A program made the translations under genes and the position numbers. Below are positions 1-12,767 of a DNA stretch of 64,000 nt, piece by piece. This stretch comes from Liquidambar formosana (Eukaryota; Streptophyta; Magnoliopsida; Saxifragales; Altingiaceae), in assembly GCA_039720395.1 (NCBI GenBank), contig CM077831.1:6676003-6740002 (forward strand). The letters run 5' to 3'. The notes below the pieces were generated by a model. It had not been told where the DNA came from, did no database searches, and was given only the letters and a program-made list of their open reading frames with translations. Positions within the stretch are counted from its first letter, which is position 1; each line of letters opens with the position of its first letter.

Positions 1-641
1 TCTTCGATTTGTTTATTTTGGCCTCCACTAAAGTTCCAACTTCTAAATTTCTATACTACATAATGACATAGGCCAATTGAGTTCTAAAAGCACTTGGTTT
101 AAAAGTATTTAGACTAAAGAAAATTAGTGCCTTCACATTATAAAATTACAACCCAACAATTTTTAGGATGTTATATTGCTTTGAAAGCTTCACATATGAT
201 TGCCTTCTGGCTTGGATCTTGGAAAGCATAAGAGAAAGGAAGAATAAATAAATAAAGAAGTTCAGGTCTCTAAATTTGCACGAAGATAGAAATAAATAGG
301 GGTCTCAATAATGGAGAATGTTTCTTTTATATTATTAGAACACATAAAAATCATTCGTTGTTTTCTTTGATTTCAAGCACTTTCATCCTTAGGATTTTGT
401 TTGGTTAGCGGAAAATTTGGATCAAATGTGGGAAGGATGTACCCAAAAACTAAAAAAAAGAAAAAAAGAAAAAAAGAGAGACCATAATTAATATCAATTT
501 ATGCTTTTTGACTAATTGCCTGGGAAAAGTACCAAAAAACCACTCTTATCATTAAATCCCAACTACAATGTAGCTTAGACCTTGTGCATTTGGATGGAGA
601 TCAAAGGAAAAAAAAAAAAAAAAACTAGCATAGGGATGGCG
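1..641. other. AT-rich intergenic DNA, no gene seen
   Basis: No open frame of interest on either strand. The stretch holds A-rich simple sequence around 452-478 and a pure A run near 609-624. Nothing resembles a conserved protein or RNA gene. Confidence 0.6.
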
Positions 642-1141
642 TAATGAGATTGTGACACCTTGGCACTCTATGGTGACTCTAATTGAGTCCAAAGAGCGAC
701 AGGGTGTCTAGGAAGCCTCGTACGATTTTTTAGAGTGTCTAGATCTCTTAATGGTGTGTAAGAAGCGTTGTGAGGCTCTCAAGTTTATGATGATTCTAAT
801 TGAGTGTAGAGAGTGTTGAGGTGTCTAGGAAGCCTTGTGGGATTTTTGTAGTGTATAAAGTTCCTAATAGTGTATAGGAAGCATTGTGAGGATCTCACGA
901 GTCCATGGTGACTCTAATTGAGTTTAGAGAGCGTCGTGATGTTTGGGAAGTCTTGTAGGATTTTTTGTACTGTATAAAGCTCTTAATAGTGTATAGGAAG
1001 CGTTATGAAGCTCTCACGAGTCCCTAGTGATTCTAATTGAGTCTAGAGAGTGTCATAGTATCTAGGAAGCTTTCAATGGAAGTGCTTTTCAATCCAAACC
1101 GTCCATTTGCTTTACCGTTGCAAGGTGTCACAATCTCATTA
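642..1141. mobile_element. Small TIR element with internal 118-bp tandem repeat
   Basis: The stretch is bounded by a perfect inverted repeat, TAATGAGATTGTGACACCTT at the left edge and its reverse complement at 1122-1141. Between the ends lie about four diverged copies of a unit of about 118 bp; the landmark GA[CT]TCTAATTGAGT recurs at 674, 792, 910 and 1029. There is no coding potential. Terminal inverted repeats around a non-coding core are what a non-autonomous DNA transposon (MITE) looks like. I could not find a clean target-site duplication, so the superfamily is undecided. It could also be a foldback-flanked minisatellite. Confidence 0.55.
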
Positions 1142-1241
1142 AACCATTACGACAATGGTTTTTTTATATTTTTAAACCAAAATTGAATTTAAACTCATTC
1201 GGATGCGTTCAAATTTTGTGCTTGACACCAAAAGAAATAAG

Positions 1242-2135
1242 TATATACTTGTTTTTTTAATGAGATGGCAACATGCCATTAAAAAATTGAAATGGAGGAC
1301 TATTGCTTACAACGACCAAGATGCTTTTCATGTAGAGAGAATAGTGGTTGTTTTCAGTTGCTTAGGCTTATTAAATGGGTGCAAAATGGCACCATTTTTT
1401 GAATCTCAATTTCAAAAATAGAAACTCAACTAAGAATAAAAAATATTAATAGAAGTAGTAAAGAAAAAGAAGTAGCAGCAACAAAGAGTCGCTCTATATT
1501 AAAGCTCCCATATGTAATTCTCATTGATGTCCTCTCCAAAGTGCACCTCAAGACCATCTTTCATTGCATCTGTGTTTGCAAAACAATGCTTAATTAACTA
1601 TTGAGCCCTAATTTTGCTAAAGTCTAGCCACCTGATAGGAGAATCCTAAAGCATTCTTCTTCAATTGTCTGGAAACAAACTTAACGAATGCAAGTGTGAT
1701 GATTTCTTCCTATTATATCTCGAAGTTATCGATGTGTCACCTTATTGCCAAAATAAAATTCAATTTGCGATGTTGTGAACTAGCGGATTCATGTGATAGC
1801 TTTCTCTATTTAGTCAATCCTTGATCAGCGAACCTAGTTTACATTCTCAATCCACTTATTGTCAACTATATAACAGATAGGTAGAGAGAAGAGATCGAGA
1901 GTGATGAGATAGGGAGCTGGTTTTAAGAGAATGGAGATCTCTAAATGCATCTTTTTAAGGGTTCGTTCAATTCTTCAACAATGTCATTTCACTTATGCCC
2001 CCTAATGAATGGAAAACCTAGAAAGTGTTAGTCTTTCCCACTAGTAAAGATTCATTATGAATAGTTACCCTCCATTTATATGTTTTGATGACATGTCATC
2101 ATCTCATTAAATGAAATCACATACTTGTTTTTTTA
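1242..2135. mobile_element. Candidate MITE with imperfect inverted ends
   Basis: The sequence around 1257-1298 (TTAATGAGATG, then ACATG and AAATGGAGG) matches the reverse complement of about 2070-2110. The two copies bound a 0.9-kb non-coding interval. A third related end lies at 3510-3766 in inverted orientation. A direct match, ATACTTGTTTTTTTA, lies just outside both ends and may be a long target duplication or part of the element. No transposase is present. The family is not recognised. Confidence 0.35.
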
Positions 2136-3509
2136 GTGTTATGCCCCAAATTGAAACACCGCTAGGTAAGTGAATTAAGAATGTAAACCGGTTCCTTGAT
2201 CAAAGATTGGCCAAACAAAGAAAGCAACTGCATAAATCCACTAGTTTGCAGCACCACAAGTTGAAGATATTGATATTAGAATTGATTTTCATTTTGGCAT
2301 TATGGTGATGCTTATCAACAGCTCCAGGATCTAACAAGAAAAGGTTTTTACTAAAGGTGTTTGTGGTTTTGGTTTAAATCATGAACCAAATCAAACTAGC
2401 TAGTTTAGTTTGGGGTTTTTTTCCATTTGAAAAAACCAAACCTAAAAACTGAATTATATATAATATGTTATAGGATTACGATCAAATGAGCATATGCTAA
2501 TATAAGCCCTTGCATTGAGGGGTTGTACCACATGCATTAGTAGGTTAAAGGGTATATTGGGCTTATGCACGAGGTACAACCCTAATGTATGGTGCTAATA
2601 TAAGTTATATCAACAAGAGCTCACTTAACCAAGATTGGTATGTTATAATATTATATATAATATATTAATTATTAAATATTAAACTTCAATATGTAAGTTC
2701 CCTATTTTACTTAAGTTGAAAATAGTTAAATAATTCAAAATATCAACAAAGACCTAACTGGCTTACCCTATTTATTATCTAACACATAAAGATTGAGAAA
2801 TCATTAAACATGTATTAATGTTGTGTAAGATATTAGCATGCATTAGATTGGATATTTCAATTTGGATTCATATATGTTATTATGCTTCCATTTTAATACA
2901 ATGTTTAATGGTATTATTAAAATTGTTTCTATTTTTATTTTGGATTGCTATTTTTCTCATTTTGTTATGTGTTAAATTTGTGATAATTTGTTGCTACTTG
3001 ATATGAAAAAATTGAAACTAAATCGAACCAAATGGATATTTATTGGTTAGGTTTGGTTTGAATTTTTATTTTTATTTTATTTATGTTTTAGTATGGTATG
3101 ATTTTCAAATTATTTTGGTTTGGTTTGAATTTTATACTCAAACTGAACCATTTACACCCTTGATCTTTATGTTTTCATTCTTTAAGTTTATTTCTAGATA
3201 ACTTGAGAAGAAGGCTCAAGGGTATTCTTGTAAGATGAAGTTTAGTAAAATCAAGGTTAATAGAATATTGAACCATATTTTGTAGACGCATTTGTAGTGA
3301 AAGATAGTTATGAGGTGTTCTAGAGAAGTTATTTTTTAGAATGGTACATGGGAACTCCAATATAAAGCTCCTCTTTGTAGTTGTTACTATTTCTACACAT
3401 CAATATGATTGAATAGAGGTGATGAAATAGCACATAAGATTTACAAGTGTACCACACTCCAAAATGCTAGGTGACTTTTAGAAGTGCGTAATACTGCATA
3501 TATATCACT
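2136..3509. other. AT-rich intergenic DNA
   Basis: No supported gene. There are repeated AAACCAAAC-type and GGTTTGGTTTGAAT stretches near 2400-2460 and 3010-3150, in opposite orientation. These could be the ends of another small transposon, but I cannot place boundaries. Confidence 0.4.
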
Positions 3510-3766
3510 CCAAACACCATTGCTTACCCGAAGTAAGTTCTTTACTACTTTTGTTAATGTTTGTTCTTCTTAGTTAAGTTTTTCTTTTGAAATTGGGATT
3601 CAAAAAATGGTGCTATTTGCACCTATTTAACAAACCCAAGCAACTAATGGCGTCATCAGTTGCTACTCTCGAATTGTAATGCATCCTAGTCATTTTCAAT
3701 AATAGCTCTCCATTTCAATTTTTCGATGACGTGTCGTCATCTCATTAAAAAACAAGCATATGATTG
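3510..3766 (-). repeat. Inverted copy of the 1242-1500 repeat end
   Basis: The reverse complement of this stretch matches about 1245-1500 over roughly 250 bp. It includes the AATGAGATG end, the AAATGGAG block, a CACCATTTTTTGAAT block and AACTAAGAA. It is therefore either a second copy of the small element in opposite orientation, or the far terminal repeat of a larger 2.5-kb element spanning 1242-3766. Confidence 0.4.
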
Positions 3767-5059
3767 GTTTTTTTTTTTTGTCTGAACACCTTATAAGTAA
3801 TGTTCAAGTCCTCACCCGAACCTATAAAAAAAAAAGAAAAAAGAAAAAAAAGAAGAAGACTAAGTTCCTTCACTCTTGATCTAGTACCCTCATCCTAACC
3901 AAACACATCATAATCAATTGAATTTAAATCAAATTTCTATAGTTTCATAGTTTAATAACATTAAGCAAGAACTCCTTTGGTTTTTCTTAAGAAATGGCTA
4001 TAGGAATAGAACAAGTAGTGGGAATAAAGCAAAAGCCTTATACGAACCAGGTGTTAGTTTTATGTCAACCTCTTAAGTTAGAAACCGAAAATCTTTGAAA
4101 TTTCAAATTCAAAATTTCAAGGTGGTGCAAAACAAATCAAAAGAGTTTCCAAGAAACCACAAGATAAAGGTTTCATGAAGGTTTAAGCATAAATTAATTT
4201 TTTAAAAAATAAGGGAGGTAAGCTAGAATTCCCCCATAGATACACTCCTAGGCCTAATAACCATGTAGTTCATAGTGGGAGAAGATTGCAAATAAATCTG
4301 GCTAGCCATTCAAGTATTATTGAGGGAATGGTAGATATACAGTAATTTAAAGTTTCCCCATCCAACAATTAAATTTTGTATATGCATAAACACACACAAA
4401 ATATTTGATTCATATTTGATTATATATATATATAGATTGATATATATTAGAATTTAGTTTATCAATATTTTACAATTTCTGGAGGCATTCAAATTTGTTG
4501 GTTGCTTCATCTTGTTTAGTTGTAATACCTTTTTTTTCAATCAACAGTAATAATACCTTTTTTATAGCATCTAGAGGATAAGTTACTAGCTAACATGTAT
4601 TACCATTGCTAATAAGTAATAAGAATTAACATTGCTAACGAGCATAGATGTAACCAAAAAACTTAGAAAAGCACAAAACAATAGAACTATGGATTGTAGA
4701 GTGACACTACAATTCCAAAAAAATTAGAGCTCATGACGTTTTGTAGATTCTTTTATAAGCTTATTCTAAGTAGGGAATCGAGCTTGATATTAGATTTATA
4801 AAATTTTGAATTAGTTGTGAACTTAATTTGATCAATATCCAAATGAAAATAAAGCCTTTAAATGAATGAAAACCTTATTATACGCGGTGATTATGGATGA
4901 TATAGCTTATGATAACATTAAGTACTTAAATCTTCGAATAAGAGATTATGTCTCATAAAAAATAGTAAAACGTATGGATTGCACATCCTTAGGTTGAAAT
5001 TCAATTCCCTTGGATTAAGCAGTGATGCTTTTAATAAATCAAGTGTCACAACTAGACCA
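3767..5059. other. AT-rich intergenic DNA, no gene seen
   Basis: Simple sequence only: A/G-rich tracts near 3826-3860 and a TA repeat near 4423-4446. Short open frames here have no recognisable domain. Confidence 0.5.
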
Positions 5060-5260
5060 CAAGTTGACTTGGAAGGTATGTTAGGAATTTTTCCCAACCA
5101 AAGATCCACGAGATACGATAATAAAACATAGAAATGAAAAATCAAGAACACACAAGAAATACAGATTTACGTGGTTTGGCAAAAGAAAATACAAGTGTGA
5201 AAATATCAAGAAAATACAAGAGAAATTAAGATGGCCACCACCTATTATAACATATATATT
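5060..5260 (-). repeat. Possible copia LTR scrap
   Basis: The block ending ATTTACGTGGTTTGGCAAAA near 5163-5183, with the preceding GAACACACAAGAAATACAG, resembles from memory the transcribed part of many plant Ty1/copia LTRs read on the minus strand. There are no clean ends and no target duplication. The call rests on one short conserved stretch. Confidence 0.25.
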
Positions 5261-6726
5261 ACAAGTGCAAAAATACCAAAGTAGGGTCATGATGTATGGT
5301 ATAATTAGGCTCTACACTACTTAACAAGGTAAAGAGTCAGATCTAGGTTGGTGACGTCCCATTTCAACATTGATTCAACTTAGTCTAGGTTGGTGATGTC
5401 ATTACGAAATCATGCATATAAAAAGAAAAAAAATTCTGAATAGTAAAGAAATCAAATTGATTTTTTTCCCCCTTCAAATTTCATTCCTTTGAGTACATGA
5501 TATGAATATCTAAACCACATATATATCCTCTATTTAAATGGAAAATGGCTAAAAATGGCCTTCAGTTTTATGTATATCCAAAGCAAGCATGAAGATCTAA
5601 GGGAAAATGGATTTAATCAGCATATCATCTATAACATTTTCAAAGATCTAAAGAATACTGAGAAACTTCAATGTATAATTCCATCAATCCAACCGACTTC
5701 CAATTAGTCACTACCTCAAGAAAGAAAACAAAAATAAAATAAAATAACTCACCCAATGCTCCAACTAATATGCGGTCGTTGGAACGCCATTAACATGATG
5801 GATATTGGTGACACAACTTCAAGAGCAGCGGCGCAGTGTTGCAACCCTCATATTCTATTGTTCTGAAAAAGACTTCATTAGGGTTTTTGTCAATTTTGAC
5901 AACTAGAAATATGATCCTACGGTCATGACTGCTTTATAAGAGCAAAAACGACCACAGTCATTGATTAAGGTTTAATTTTATTTCCTTTAAAATATTTTTC
6001 TAGACTGTTCTTCAAAACCCCTGCATGACATCCACGTATTAATAGGTTGGCTAGTGCTCGCCAGTTCACATGCGTTATTAGGTAGAAAAAACTTAGCTAT
6101 CAAACCAAACCATTTAGCAACTGATTGAAAAGGTTCAAGTTGCCAATTCTATTTAGTTTCAAATGATTAATCCAAGGTATTTATCCTACCCATTTTATCA
6201 TTTAATCACTAAGTTGATTTTAGATCCAAAAAAATAGCCTAGTTACTCTAAAATTTACTTCCTATTACCTTTCTCTTGAACTTGCTCTTCTGCAATTTAT
6301 TAGAAAACAGGAAGAATGTAAAGAATCATAGCAGTCCATAATATTATGTTTTGTGGTGAATGCATTAAAATATTTAAGAATATGAAAATACGAGATTTTG
6401 CATTCATTGACTATTGTAGGAATTGATTCATAATGCATTGTAGTTTGGTGCAAAAGTCTAAGCAAATTCAATTTTCCTCTTCTTTCACCAAATCAATAAG
6501 GGGAGCCTACTGTCCCTTCTACTTTCTTCATCCCAAAAGGTTCTATGGATGCATTCCACATTTTAGTATCATTTATCTCCACCAAATCAAGCTACATTTT
6601 TTTCTTCAAAAAACAATAATTTTATTATAAAGACAAATAGGGAAAAAAAGAAAAAAGAAAAAAGAAGATAAGGTTGTTGACTCACTAGAATTTTCAGATA
6701 GATAAGGTAATTATTGGAGTTATTAA
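5261..6726. other. AT-rich intergenic DNA, no gene seen
   Basis: No open frame with a recognisable domain on either strand and no RNA gene. A short GC-richer patch near 5770-5850 has no identifiable content. Confidence 0.5.
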
Positions 6727-8066
6727 TGTTAATTGTATGCTCTACAGCCAATCATAGAGATGATATTTTAGAAATAATGAATAATCAATTGATTCTATTT
6801 ATTGTATGTCACATTTATTATTATTTAATAAAGGATTTTATTCTATCATGTTTATTCTATTCTTTATATTTACGTGATATGTCCATGTAATTAGAGTTGA
6901 GAATATGAAATTACAAAGCGTTATGGTTAGGGGACTATATATATAAATCTCTGTACTACAATCTTAAATCATTCCTAGTTGAAGGTTCACTATGATGGAC
7001 AATAATGAACTATAGGACTAGCACATATTAAGTTGGTCTATAGAAGGATAGCTAGTCTCAAGCTATTTGTGTTGAGACACTAAGACTAAACATATGGGTA
7101 CCTGTTATATGAATAGGTACACTGAATATGACCATTTTACTTTGAGATAAATTGAATGGAGTTTTACCTGCCTGTCAATCAATTTTTCATAGTTGCAATG
7201 GTACAAGTAATCTTTAGACCTAAGACACCATGGTTGTCTTATGCATGAAGTTTTAGAAGTTTAATAACACTAACTGTATATCCCACTAGGGTTGTTTATA
7301 AGGGTGTTCATTGGCTCTACTGCTTCATGTATGAAGGTATATAAGTGATCAACAAGGGATTTATCACTCGTAGTAAAAGGGAAATAATGTCTCACATAAC
7401 ATTCATTAATATAACTCATGAAAGTCCGTGGCCATAGTACGATAACTATGGAAAGGAAGTTTTCATAGTGCATCTTTGAGTTGATATTTGAGAATGACTA
7501 TAAAAGTATTAAACTAGGGACTTGACAGATATCTATGTCCTATTAATTTAATTAGAGACATTGTGTTGATGGAAAGATGTAATTGTAACCTTAACTGTAA
7601 CTGAAGGGTTCTTTGATTTATCTTCACTTCATTTAGGATCACACCATGAGCCATTGCTAGATGTTACTCATGGTTAGTAGAAGCCCTAATCAATATTGGT
7701 TTGTTATAATTAATTAGGGAATTGAAAGGTGTTCCAATTAGACCCTTAATAGAAAGTATTCCATTGGGCATTCTATGTGCTACTACTTACTACTAGATGT
7801 TGTGAACCCAATGGGTCACACACCAATAAGCAAAATGGGACTTTAAGTTGTGAGAAAAAGAGCAAGAGTGAACTTAGAAAAGTTCTTTTGGGCCACACTT
7901 GCATTGGATTTAAAATGGATGGGTTAGAGTGCAATTTTAAGAAGTTGCAATTCTCACACAAGATGGGAATCCCACCATGGACGACCCTCCCTTGTGCCTA
8001 TAAATAGCACACTAGCATGTGCTTTAGGCATAGCACACATCACTCCCTCTCTCTCTCTAGCCGGCC
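6727..8066 (+). mobile_element. Old truncated LTR of the copia family
   Basis: This runs parallel to the copia LTR at 17336-18993 for about 1.3 kb, with many substitutions. It starts TGTTAATTGTATGC, opposite the intact LTR's TGTTAGGATTATGCC, and keeps landmarks such as the GTTGAAGGTTCACTATGATG block. Homology stops near the CT-rich stretch at 8045-8060, before the LTR 3' end, so it is truncated and has no matching duplication. It is much more diverged than the four other copies in the window, so this family has been active here over a long period. Confidence 0.75.
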
Positions 8067-8069
8067 CTA

Positions 8070-9014
8070 GTGAGTAGCCATACACTTAAACCACAAGCTA
8101 CATCCGTCCCTGTTCAAACTTCCAATCATATGGGAACTCCCATCTATCAAGTTCCTCCTCAACCACAAGTTTAATAGGTTTTCACACTTCCGCCTGTGAT
8201 ACCAACTCAAAGCCAACAAGTCCCACTCATTGTTGCTTAAAAGGTGGAAGTCCCTGGTTCTGGCATACCAACTGCTGCTAACCTAAACTCAGGAGAAGAC
8301 AAGAATATCAATTTACAACTCAAGAGTCTCAATGAAAGGGTCCTAGGTTTACAAGGAATCGATGTATACGGAAATATAGGGTTTTCTAGCCTATGTTTCT
8401 TTCCAAACATCAAGCTGTCACTGAAATAAAAAACACCAGACTTTGACAAGTATGATAGATATGGTTGCCCATTCACTCACCTCATGATCTATTGCAGAGA
8501 GATGTGTCAATATAGGAACAATGAAAAACTATTAATCCAGTAGTTCCAAAAGAGTCTTATAGGACTTGCTCTTCAATGGTTCGTACACTTGGACCCCAGC
8601 AAAATCAATACTTGGGTTGACCTAGCTAATGTCTTTCTAGCTTAGTATCACTTCAACATTGAGATGGCTCCAAAAAAGTTTGAACTGCAAAGGATACTTA
8701 AATATAACAATGAATTCTTCTGGAACTATGCACAAAGATGGAGAGAACTTGCAACACAAATCAAACTGCTTATGACCGAGAAGGAAATGGTTTCCACCTT
8801 TCTCAACACACTGCAAGAATTGTACTACTCCCAACTGATAAGCCACACCACTCAGAATTTCTCCGATCTAGTGATTATGGGTGAGAGGGTTGAAGATGGA
8901 CTCAAGTAAGGCAAGTTGATCATTCTCTAGTCTATCATGAAACAACAATCAAGAATAGGCCCTATTGAAGATAGAACTCAAGTTGAAGGGACTCATATGA
9001 TAGCAAATGCTAAT
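8070..9014 (+). pseudogene. Ty3/gypsy gag remnant (element X1)
   Basis: Broken frames between about 8230 and 8910 read as a plant retrotransposon Gag. Visible blocks are PDFDKYDRYGCPFTHLMIYC, ALQWFVHLDPSKINTWVDLA and FWNYAQRWRELATQ with MTEKEMVSTF after it. These match in order the capsid-like retrotransposon gag domain of Tat-type elements. Several in-frame stops (for example around 8429, 8540 and 8643) interrupt it, so it is dead. The family-A LTR at 9015 cuts the right side. It is not the missing half of the gag at 58160, because the two pieces overlap in protein content. Confidence 0.7.
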
Positions 9015-9721
9015 TGTCACACCCCATTTTTGTCACCTTAGCTAGGATATATCATTTCATGTAGGATTTTGAGTCCTTTTCGAGTCTAGTCTTTTGCATT
9101 GAGTTTCTATGGCGTTGAATATCATGTGTATGAATTTTGAAGTGATTTGGAGTTCGTTTCGATAGTCAATAAGAACTTTTGCGACTTTAAGGGCATAATC
9201 GTCTTTTAAGCCGTATATTTTCCATTTGACCTTGAAATGAATCCCGAGTCATTCCCTCGACTTCATATGGTCATATAGAGTCTATATATAGGTTCAATTT
9301 CATGAATTAATGGTTTAAAGATCAATTCAGCTCATAATAGTTCGGGTTGGCTAAAAGACCCTCTCTTGGTTTGCTTAAATTGACTCATAAGACCCAACCA
9401 ATTTTCTCTCATTTAACTTCAATTGGGCTTTATTTACATCCTAGATGTGTTTAAGAAGATCGAATTTCGATTGGGAAAGCATTTGGTTCGACCTTGTGTA
9501 CAAACCCAGCTTAGCGACGGTGAGGCACTATAGTTAACCACCTTTGTAAAACCTAACCATGCACCTATGGTTAAGGATTTTTGTCCTAAAATGCTTAGAA
9601 ATGTGTTCCCCTTCGAAACACGGTCATTTTGGCTTTTATTTCGTCAAAATCGGACTTAATTTGAACATTTTAGGACTTCTGAAGCAAGAAGGAGTCAAAA
9701 CCAAAGCGGAATAGAAGAGCC

Positions 9722-9802
9722 CTCGGGTAACCATCTGAGGCTGGACGGTCAGCCATCCAAGCCCAGACCGGCTAACCGTCTGGGGCGAGATGGTCACCCG
9801 AG
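9722..9802 (+). promoter_or_regulatory. GC-rich dyad cassette in LTR U3
   Basis: A GC-rich island starts CTCGGGTAACC and ends GGTCACCCGAG, with inner units of the type GGACGGTCAGCC. It sits about 190 bp upstream of the LTR TATA box. The same cassette recurs upstream of the other promoters in the window. Confidence 0.5.
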
Positions 9803-9989
9803 AGAGTTCGTCCTCAACTCAAATTCTGACCCTCTCTCCCTCTTTTGATGGTTTCCTCCGCCATTACAACTTGTTTTCTCTTAGGAGTGTGTAAGTTTGA
9901 GTTGTTTAAGCACCAAGAGAGTCTCTAATAGCCCTAGGATCATTATCTAATGAATTAATCTTAGCCATTGGTTTAGGGGGTCAGTTCTC

Positions 9990-9998
9990 TATATAAAG
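9990..9998 (+). promoter_or_regulatory. LTR TATA box
   Basis: TATATAAAG lies in a block conserved among all family-A LTRs. It is followed by about 160 bp of purine-rich leader and then a consensus splice donor. It is the likely start point of element transcription. Confidence 0.55.
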
Positions 9999-12013
9999 GA
10001 CATGATATTCAGCATATAGGGGGAAGTTAATTGCACTTTACACTTAGAGAGAGAGGGAGCTACGAGTTTGGAGAGCTAGAAGGACATCAAGAGGAGGCTC
10101 TTCAACCCCAAGCAAGCAAGGAAATAAGAAGTTTGAAGACAAGGAAGGTTCTACAAGAGGTAAGCATGTCTATTTAATGTTGAACATGAGTTCTCTACTT
10201 CTCCTTCTCCTTCCTCTTCTATAATAGTTCTAGTGCATGATATAACTCCACATGTTAGGTTAGTTCAATGTTTTTAGGATGCATTATGAATGATTTTAAG
10301 ATGATTTATGGCTTTATATGCTTGATAATCCCTGGTTTACTATGGATTCGATAGCGTTACTCTTTCTTCTTAAATCATGCATAGTTCACATGTTTAGGTT
10401 GCTGTGATAATTGTCATGAGTTGATGCTTCTGTTAGTTAATATACATGATATGAATGATATTTATGATAATTTGAGCATGTGTTAGAGTCTTTTCATAGG
10501 TTTTTATGCATAGTTGTGAGATTAGGGTTTCGACAACCCTAAAATCACACAAGTCTTATACAGCATACTTAGCTTAGTTTTGTGAGTTGTTTCTCATCAT
10601 AGTCATTCTATATATGTTGCATACAGTTGAATCATGCTAGGTTTGCATTCATATAGTATATTTTATAGGGTTTTTTGGAGACATTATCCTTTTCTAAGGA
10701 TAATTATCCTTTTCGTTGAGTGAGGTTTTGCATGAGAGCTTTCTATGATGTGTTTAAGCATGAAATCACTTCCTATTGTGTTCTAGTATATATATTTTAT
10801 GTAGGATATGATAATTGCACCTCCCCATAATGACTTTTTTACTGTGAAATTATCATAGGATAGTTTTGCTTAAGAAAGCTTGCCGTAGGATGGCCTATTT
10901 TCATATTTTACATAAAATATCATCTTTTTGGTTAGAATAGACTTAGTTATCATGTTTATTGGTATTATTGGAGTCTCTCTTGCTTGTTAGTGTGTCTTTC
11001 ATAGTTTTTTTATGCATATTAGTCAGGTCATTGCATGTAGGATTGAGTTAGGGGCCTTAGTTATTCATTATTTTTGTTGTTTGCATGATAAATGGATAAT
11101 TTTAGGCCTTGTCATGGTTCTGTCTAGATTAGTATATTGCTCTCTTTGCATGATTTTGTGCACTTGTAAGGGTGCAAACAGGTACAATGCTTGTCCTATT
11201 GCAAATAGGGCTGCTATGGCTTGAAATGGCTAATGCTCGGAGCTTTTGCGCTCAGGTAAGTGGGTTTGAAGGTGCCCCAATTCACCTTTCTTTTTCCTTC
11301 TTTTCTCTTCTCCCTCTTAGGGTTACTTCTTAATACGAACATATGGTGACTATCAAAGGTTTCCTTTATCAATAAAATTCTGGTTTTCTATCAAAGTTTT
11401 CCTCTTGTGGAAGTTTTCAATTTTGGACTAAATCAATACATTTTTCAAATAAGGGAACCTAGGGTTTTTACCATAGGTTTGTATTAGGTTGTAACCTTAT
11501 TATTTTCGAACTACGTGGACTTTGATCCATGTATTTTGCTGCATGGTACGTAGGTGCTCTTCGTGAGGCTAAAGTCCGTTCTAGGATCCAAGTATCCTAG
11601 GCTTTTCTTTTCTTTTCTTCTTTTTTATATTTTCTTTTCTTTGTTTGATTGTGTATGGATGGAATATATGTTATGCATGCTGTCTTGTGATGATATATGA
11701 TGATATTTGAGTGAAAAAGATCTTAAGTTAGCCCAATCAAATTAAGAGACCAACTCGGGCGATGTGGGTGCCTATGGGCTTTGCCTAGAACCTTCCCACG
11801 TCGTAACTTAGCCCTCGAATCCAATTTTCTGGTTTCAAAGACTTTGCTTTTCCTTTAATGGAGTCATGTGGTTTTGAAAATAAAACATTTTTATGGTTTT
11901 CCTCTTTTTCCTAAAAAATGTGGTGCTGATTCCTTTTCGTTTGTTGTCTTTCACCCATTCTTTCGCCAGACCAATCCCTTGTAGGCTCCGCGCTTTTTCG
12001 TGGGTTCATAGTT

Positions 12014-12031
12014 TGGTGACTCCACTGGGGA
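12014..12031 (+). other. Primer binding site (old element)
   Basis: TGGTGACTCCACTGGGGA lies 3 nt after the LTR end. It matches the young element's site except for one C-to-T change. The position and TGG start are those of a tRNA primer site. Confidence 0.7.
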
Positions 12032-12767
12032 TGTTGAGGGCTAGACTCATTTAATTTGATTGGGCTAAATTAATTTCTTATTGTTTAATAAAATTAATCA
12101 CTTGCATCCGCTTGATTGTGTGCTTTCATTTATTGCATTGTGTGCGCGATTGTTGTATGATCACTCGATTGTCCCTCGATGCATCCTTGCCAACTGATAG
12201 CCTAGTTCGACCTTGGTTTTCTTGATTCCATGTGTTGGGTGAAGCTATCAAACCTCTCTTGCCAAGTACCCTTGGGTATATCGAATGGATCAATCATGTA
12301 CTGCTGGACCCTATGCGACATTCCTGATGTCACATGTGGTTAGGTATAAAGATTGGTACAAGCAAAGTTGAGGACCCTAGCCTACCCTCTTAAAAGAAAG
12401 AATTGCATGTAATGGGCCTTCTAGGACACCGGTGGATCACCTATATGCACACACATTGTTGTGATGATATGCTACCATGTTTGTGATGTGTTGCCATGCT
12501 TTGTTGATTGAGTGGGTAATTAAAGGAAACTTTACATCTTACATCCTTAATACGTACCCTTCCCCATGACCCCCGCAAGGGTAATTGGTTAAGAGAACTA
12601 ATTAAGGGTGTACGTTGTAAAAATTTGGAGATAATTATGGAAGCTTAGGATAGGCCTTAGGCTGAAAAATTGAGTGTTTCCTTTATGTTAGAGGGAGAGA
12701 CGTGCTGGCTTGGATCCGTAATCAACAAGGGCTCCTAGTCAGTATTGATTCTGTCACTGAGTCGAAT
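12032..12767 (+). other. Untranslated leader of old family-A element
   Basis: About 740 bp between primer site and gag, aligned along its length with 36954-37702 of the young element. No conserved open frame precedes gag. Classical Ogre elements carry an extra upstream ORF; this lineage does not show one. Confidence 0.6.

Larger units (their letters stand above)
9015..12010 (+). mobile_element. 5' LTR of old family-A Tat/Ogre-like element
   Basis: This begins TGTCACACCCC and ends at a mutated GTTCATA (GTTCACA in the young copies), directly before a primer site. It is 2996 bp long. It aligns throughout with the young LTRs at 34248 and 54924 but has an extra segment of about 310 bp near 10660-10990, which they lack. 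It contains the GC dyad cassette (9722-9802), a TATA box near 9990-9998 and the GAACTACGT stem-loop motif at 11508. Small open frames inside it are conserved only because LTR copies are conserved. Confidence 0.9.

Noticed and set aside
7777..8007. 76-codon frame in the old copia LTR
   Set aside because: Lies wholly inside the LTR, is not open in the intact LTRs, and has no domain.
11012..11224. 70-codon frame in the family-A LTR, also present in reverse at 30513-30725
   Set aside because: It is conserved only because both are copies of the same LTR. The young LTRs do not keep it open, and it has no recognisable domain.
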